DNA of 64,000 bases from Hanleya hanleyi (taxonomy: Eukaryota > Mollusca > Polyplacophora > Lepidopleurida > Hanleyidae). Below, piece after piece: positions 61,206 through 64,000 of this stretch; the first letter of the stretch is position 1; each line of letters begins with the position of its first letter. The notes under the pieces were generated by a model. That model was not told the origin of the DNA, did no database searches, and worked only from the letters and a program-made list of their open reading frames with translations. The stretch lies in contig JAVTVY010045590.1 of NCBI GenBank assembly GCA_036873755.1, forward strand, positions 1 through 64,000, in the 5' to 3' direction. Position numbers and translations under genes: made by a program.

Positions 61206-61645
61206 GACACTTTCAGTCCACGTGGAAAGTGCTTTCAACCTACGTGGAAAGTACTTTCAACGCATGTGGAAAGTACTTTACCCCCACGTGAAAAGTCACT
61301 TTCAACCCACGTGGAAAGTACTTTCAACGCACGTGGAAACTACACCCACGTGGAAAGTGACTTTCAACTCACATGGAAAGTACTTTACACCCACGTGGAA
61401 AGTACTTTCAACGCATGTGGAAAGTACTTTACACCCACGTGGAAAGTGACTTTCAACTCACAAGGGAAGTACTTTACACCCACGTGAAAAGTACTTTCAA
61501 CGCATGTGGAAAGTCACTTTCAAAGCACGTGGAAACTACTTTACACCCACGTGGAAAGTGACTTTCAATTCACAAGGGAAGTACTTTACACCCACGTGAA
61601 AAGTACTTTCGACGCATGTGGAAAGTCACTTTCACCCCATGTTGA
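61206..61645. repeat. E-box minisatellite, unit about 20-25 bp
   Basis: About 18-20 units of CCACGTGGAAAGTACTTTCA type. Each has the palindrome CACGTG (some CATGTG) and the palindrome GAAAGTACTTTC. Confidence 0.92.
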
Positions 61646-62224
61646 AACTAATTTCCATTCAGCTTCATATTATCATTTTTCCAGGTTTCACGCGAACTTG
61701 TATTAGGCCTATTGGTCTCAAATCGAGGCGTTGTCTCCTCCGGTTCAGCAACAGGTGTTTGTGGACGTGTATATGATAGGCCGTGGGGAACAAAAATCGA
61801 CATTTGGTGTAGACACATATTATTAGCCAATCACAGAGCGTTTTTACGTGTTGACATTCATTATTTTGCATCTGCATACAATTTAATTCGATATCATATC
61901 GAATTATTTTATATCCGGATACATATTTTTTAGATACTGCATCGAATATTTCAATGCTAGATCAAATTAACTTGTATACGCATTGCACATGATTTAGATA
62001 GTGTATCGAATCATTTTGTATCCGTAAACACATTATTTAGATATGATATCCTAATTATTCGCAGATAGACCTTCTGCTGACGTCTGCAAAGATGCTCGTA
62101 CATTGCAACCTAGCTGTTACACCAACTCCCGTGTTCAATTGTCTACCAAGAGCTTGTGAACATGGTGTCACATCACAGATTCAACATTTGGTGAAATGAC
62201 ATCTGCTCAATTTCCGAGTTCTAC
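61646..62224. other. Non-coding, AT-rich with dyads
   Basis: 61,885-62,055 contains several ATTCGATATCATATCGAAT-like dyads and TGTATCGAAT repeats. No gene. Confidence 0.4.
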
Positions 62225-63290
62225 GTATACTGAGAACTGATTATCAAGTTCTATCAAAGTCAGTCAATGTGAACCAATATGGTAAAGTATTACGTGATAT
62301 CCGAGATTACTGAGATTGTATGAAAATATGACTTGTCGTGTCACCAGACATTTCACATCGCTTTACGTGCAGAAAGGCAGCAAAATCGTTTACGATAACT
62401 CCGACGAAAATCCTCTGAGAGGAAAGCGTAGAGGATTGGATTCAGGCAACTGTTCAAATAAGCAAGGCAATTTGAAGCCAATTGCACAGCTATGAATTCT
62501 ACTGTGGCTGGATTGTGACCAAAGTTCACAATCAAAAGGATGACCTGAATGGGTAGCCAACAAATTACAAATATGCCGACGACAACCACGACCATCCGTG
62601 TGATCTTTCGGTTAGCTCTTTCTATAGGGCACATGCGCCCAACTGCCCAGGCTGCTCCGGGTAATGATGCAACTCTACGTAGCAGTCGTTTCAGTATGAG
62701 TCCATACAGTACACAAAAAATCACCAGAGGAATGACAAATCCAAACGCAAAGAAGAAACCATGAAATATTTATAATTGACTACTTTGCACCACAAGACTC
62801 CAAACGGCCAAACTGGAATGGTGTACGTCGTAGCCGTAAACGGAGCGTGAAGTACCGCGTAGTACCGCACCAAAGACATCAGAACAAGGGTGTAAACGCA
62901 CACATACATCATATAATTGACTACTTTGCACCCAATAACTCCAAATCAGCCACTGCCAAACTCATAACAAGGATGTTCGTACTTCGTATAAGTTTGTCGG
63001 ATAACACAACCACTATCACTAAAAGGTTCCCGATCAGGCCGATGAGAACGATCACACCAAATACTACTGGAACAATAATACCTGATGTCCCTCTATTTGA
63101 ATAAATCGTCCTCAAATTCAGTGCTGAACATAGAATACGTTGGTGATCCTTCTTATACTGTGTCTGTGTTTTGACGAAGGCAATGGAAATTGTTTGACAG
63201 TATTATAGAGAGAAGCAAGAATGACACGCTGAATATATATCATGTCGCTATGGTAATATATATACACCAAGGTTTGGCCTTTAAAGGTTC
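62225..63290 (-). pseudogene. Galanin/allatostatin-A-type GPCR, copy 2, decayed
   Basis: Three coding blocks remain in scrambled condition. 63,115-62,935 encodes the N-terminus and TM1-TM2 (LIGLIGNLLVIVVV, MSLAVADL). 62,912-62,765 has part of TM3 (LVRYYAVLHA) and an out-of-order piece around IPVWPFGVLWCKVVNY, caused by an internal duplication of the ATAATTGACTACTTTGCACC segment. 62,724-62,353 has TM5 end to the tail with ICWLPIQV (TM6) and [13 protein letters not shown] (TM7, NPxxY). TM4 and most of TM5 are lost. Flanks match GPCR copy 1, so the two are duplicates. Confidence 0.75.
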
Positions 63291-64000
63291 TTACAAATGG
63301 TCTCTACACACCATCATTTCTTGATGCTAAATTGTTGTAAGAGACATTTACTAGCGGTTCACTGTTTCTGGGAATAGTCGAAGTGTTTGAAATACGACCG
63401 AACCCTTCATTACCACGAATGTTTGGAAACGGTGAAGGTCGTGACCAGCTGATCAATGACGTCAGAGTCTGATTACGATAGTTAGTAGCGAGCAATCGTA
63501 CCGAATTTTCCAATTTCGAAATCAGAGTCTTCCAGTCCTGATTACAATGTTGTTACCAAAACTCTGATATATATACTCTGATACCCATAGATATATAGCT
63601 GAGAATTAGAGCGTAAATGAATATTTAGAAATCTTGATACTTTCGTGGTAGAAATGAAGGTGCACCAGCCAAGCAGTATCTGTGGAAAAGAAACAAAACA
63701 AATTTATTTCATATAAACTAATTATGTGATGTACCGTAGTCATCACTGTCACAGATAGTGGTATACGCATCAAATCGCTTAGGCCAGGAAGGGTTAAACA
63801 GCCAGTTTCTCTGCATGTTTTCATGCAAAGTACGCACTGGGGTATTTGGTAGAACCTTTAATATAATTCCTGAAAGGCGAATGACAAACACCAACATCGA
63901 TCTCCAGACGCGTCGAGAGGTCTTGTAATATGCGCTATTTAAAAAATTATACTATTTCGCATTGTTGATATTAATTCCAGTCTCTAGAGGCACCATATAT
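63291..64000. other. Upstream flank of GPCR copy 2, no gene seen
   Basis: No convincing open frame or repeat. 63,220-63,265 has ATATATAT runs shared with the upstream region of copy 1 (about 59,200-59,240). Confidence 0.35.

Noticed and set aside
61222..61561. Frames repeating WKVLSTHVES-like peptide
   Set aside because: They come from the E-box minisatellite.

Overview
The window is nuclear DNA from an animal, most likely a marine invertebrate. The host evidence is a pair of duplicated, broken genes for a galanin/allatostatin-A-type GPCR, several metazoan retrotransposon fragments (L1/Tx1-like LINE, RNase-H LINE, Penelope-like elements, a Crypton-like piece) and long GT/AC microsatellites. 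I cannot name the species. Almost all other coding sequence belongs to integrated DNA-virus-like elements of the Polinton/Maverick-adintovirus kind. There are at least two unrelated families and three or more copies.

Family A fills 1-10,450 and runs off the left edge. It has a decayed protein-primed-type DNA polymerase B joined to an SF1 helicase and an HNH-like domain, an rve integrase, an A32-type packaging ATPase, a capsid-like C-terminal fragment, a penton-like single jelly roll and several small membrane or coiled-coil proteins. The replication and integration genes are broken. The 5-10 kb structural genes are mostly open.

Family B is represented three times. Copy 2 (44,761-58,952) is end-to-end: AG...CT termini, inverted repeats of about 1.2 kb and a 6-bp target duplication AACGAT. 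It sits exactly inside the reading frame of GPCR copy 1. It carries, in order on the minus strand from right to left, a small membrane protein, two related PC4-like proteins, a chromodomain integrase, a mucin-like type II membrane protein, a packaging ATPase and a tightly overlapping morphogenesis block (two accessory proteins, penton, basic core-like protein, double-jelly-roll major capsid, adenain-type protease). On the plus strand at its right end is a zinc-finger gene resembling only the N-terminus of a Polinton DNA polymerase. No polymerase catalytic region is present. Copy 1 (28,419-39,916) is a rearranged, partly palindromic relative with an open ATPase-capsid fusion. Remnant C (about 13.3-22.4 kb) has the zinc-finger gene, its 3-prime hairpin and terminal arrays.

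The ends of family B hold arrays with a unit of 150-163 bp, each unit centred on the NRF-1-type palindrome TGCGCATGCGCA, often beside CRE (TGACGTCA), ETS (ACTTCCGG), YY1 (AAGATGGCGGC) and CCAAT motifs. Most family-B genes or gene blocks also have their own TATA box 35-65 bp upstream of the start codon.

Region by region: 0-10.5 kb family A; 10.5-13.3 kb non-coding with a 197-bp satellite; 13.3-14.5 kb Penelope-like RT between inverted repeats; 14.5-17.1 kb large inverted duplication with microsatellite arms; 17-22.4 kb remnant C; 22.4-28.4 kb LINE plus unassigned sequence; 28.4-39.9 kb family B copy 1; 39.9-43.3 kb repeats and transposon fragments; 43.3-44.8 kb GPCR copy 1; 44.8-59.0 kb family B copy 2; 59.3-60.4 kb Penelope-like GIY-YIG fragment; 61.2-61.6 kb E-box minisatellite; 62.2-63.3 kb GPCR copy 2. 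Family names rest on motif reading and memory, since no database search was possible.
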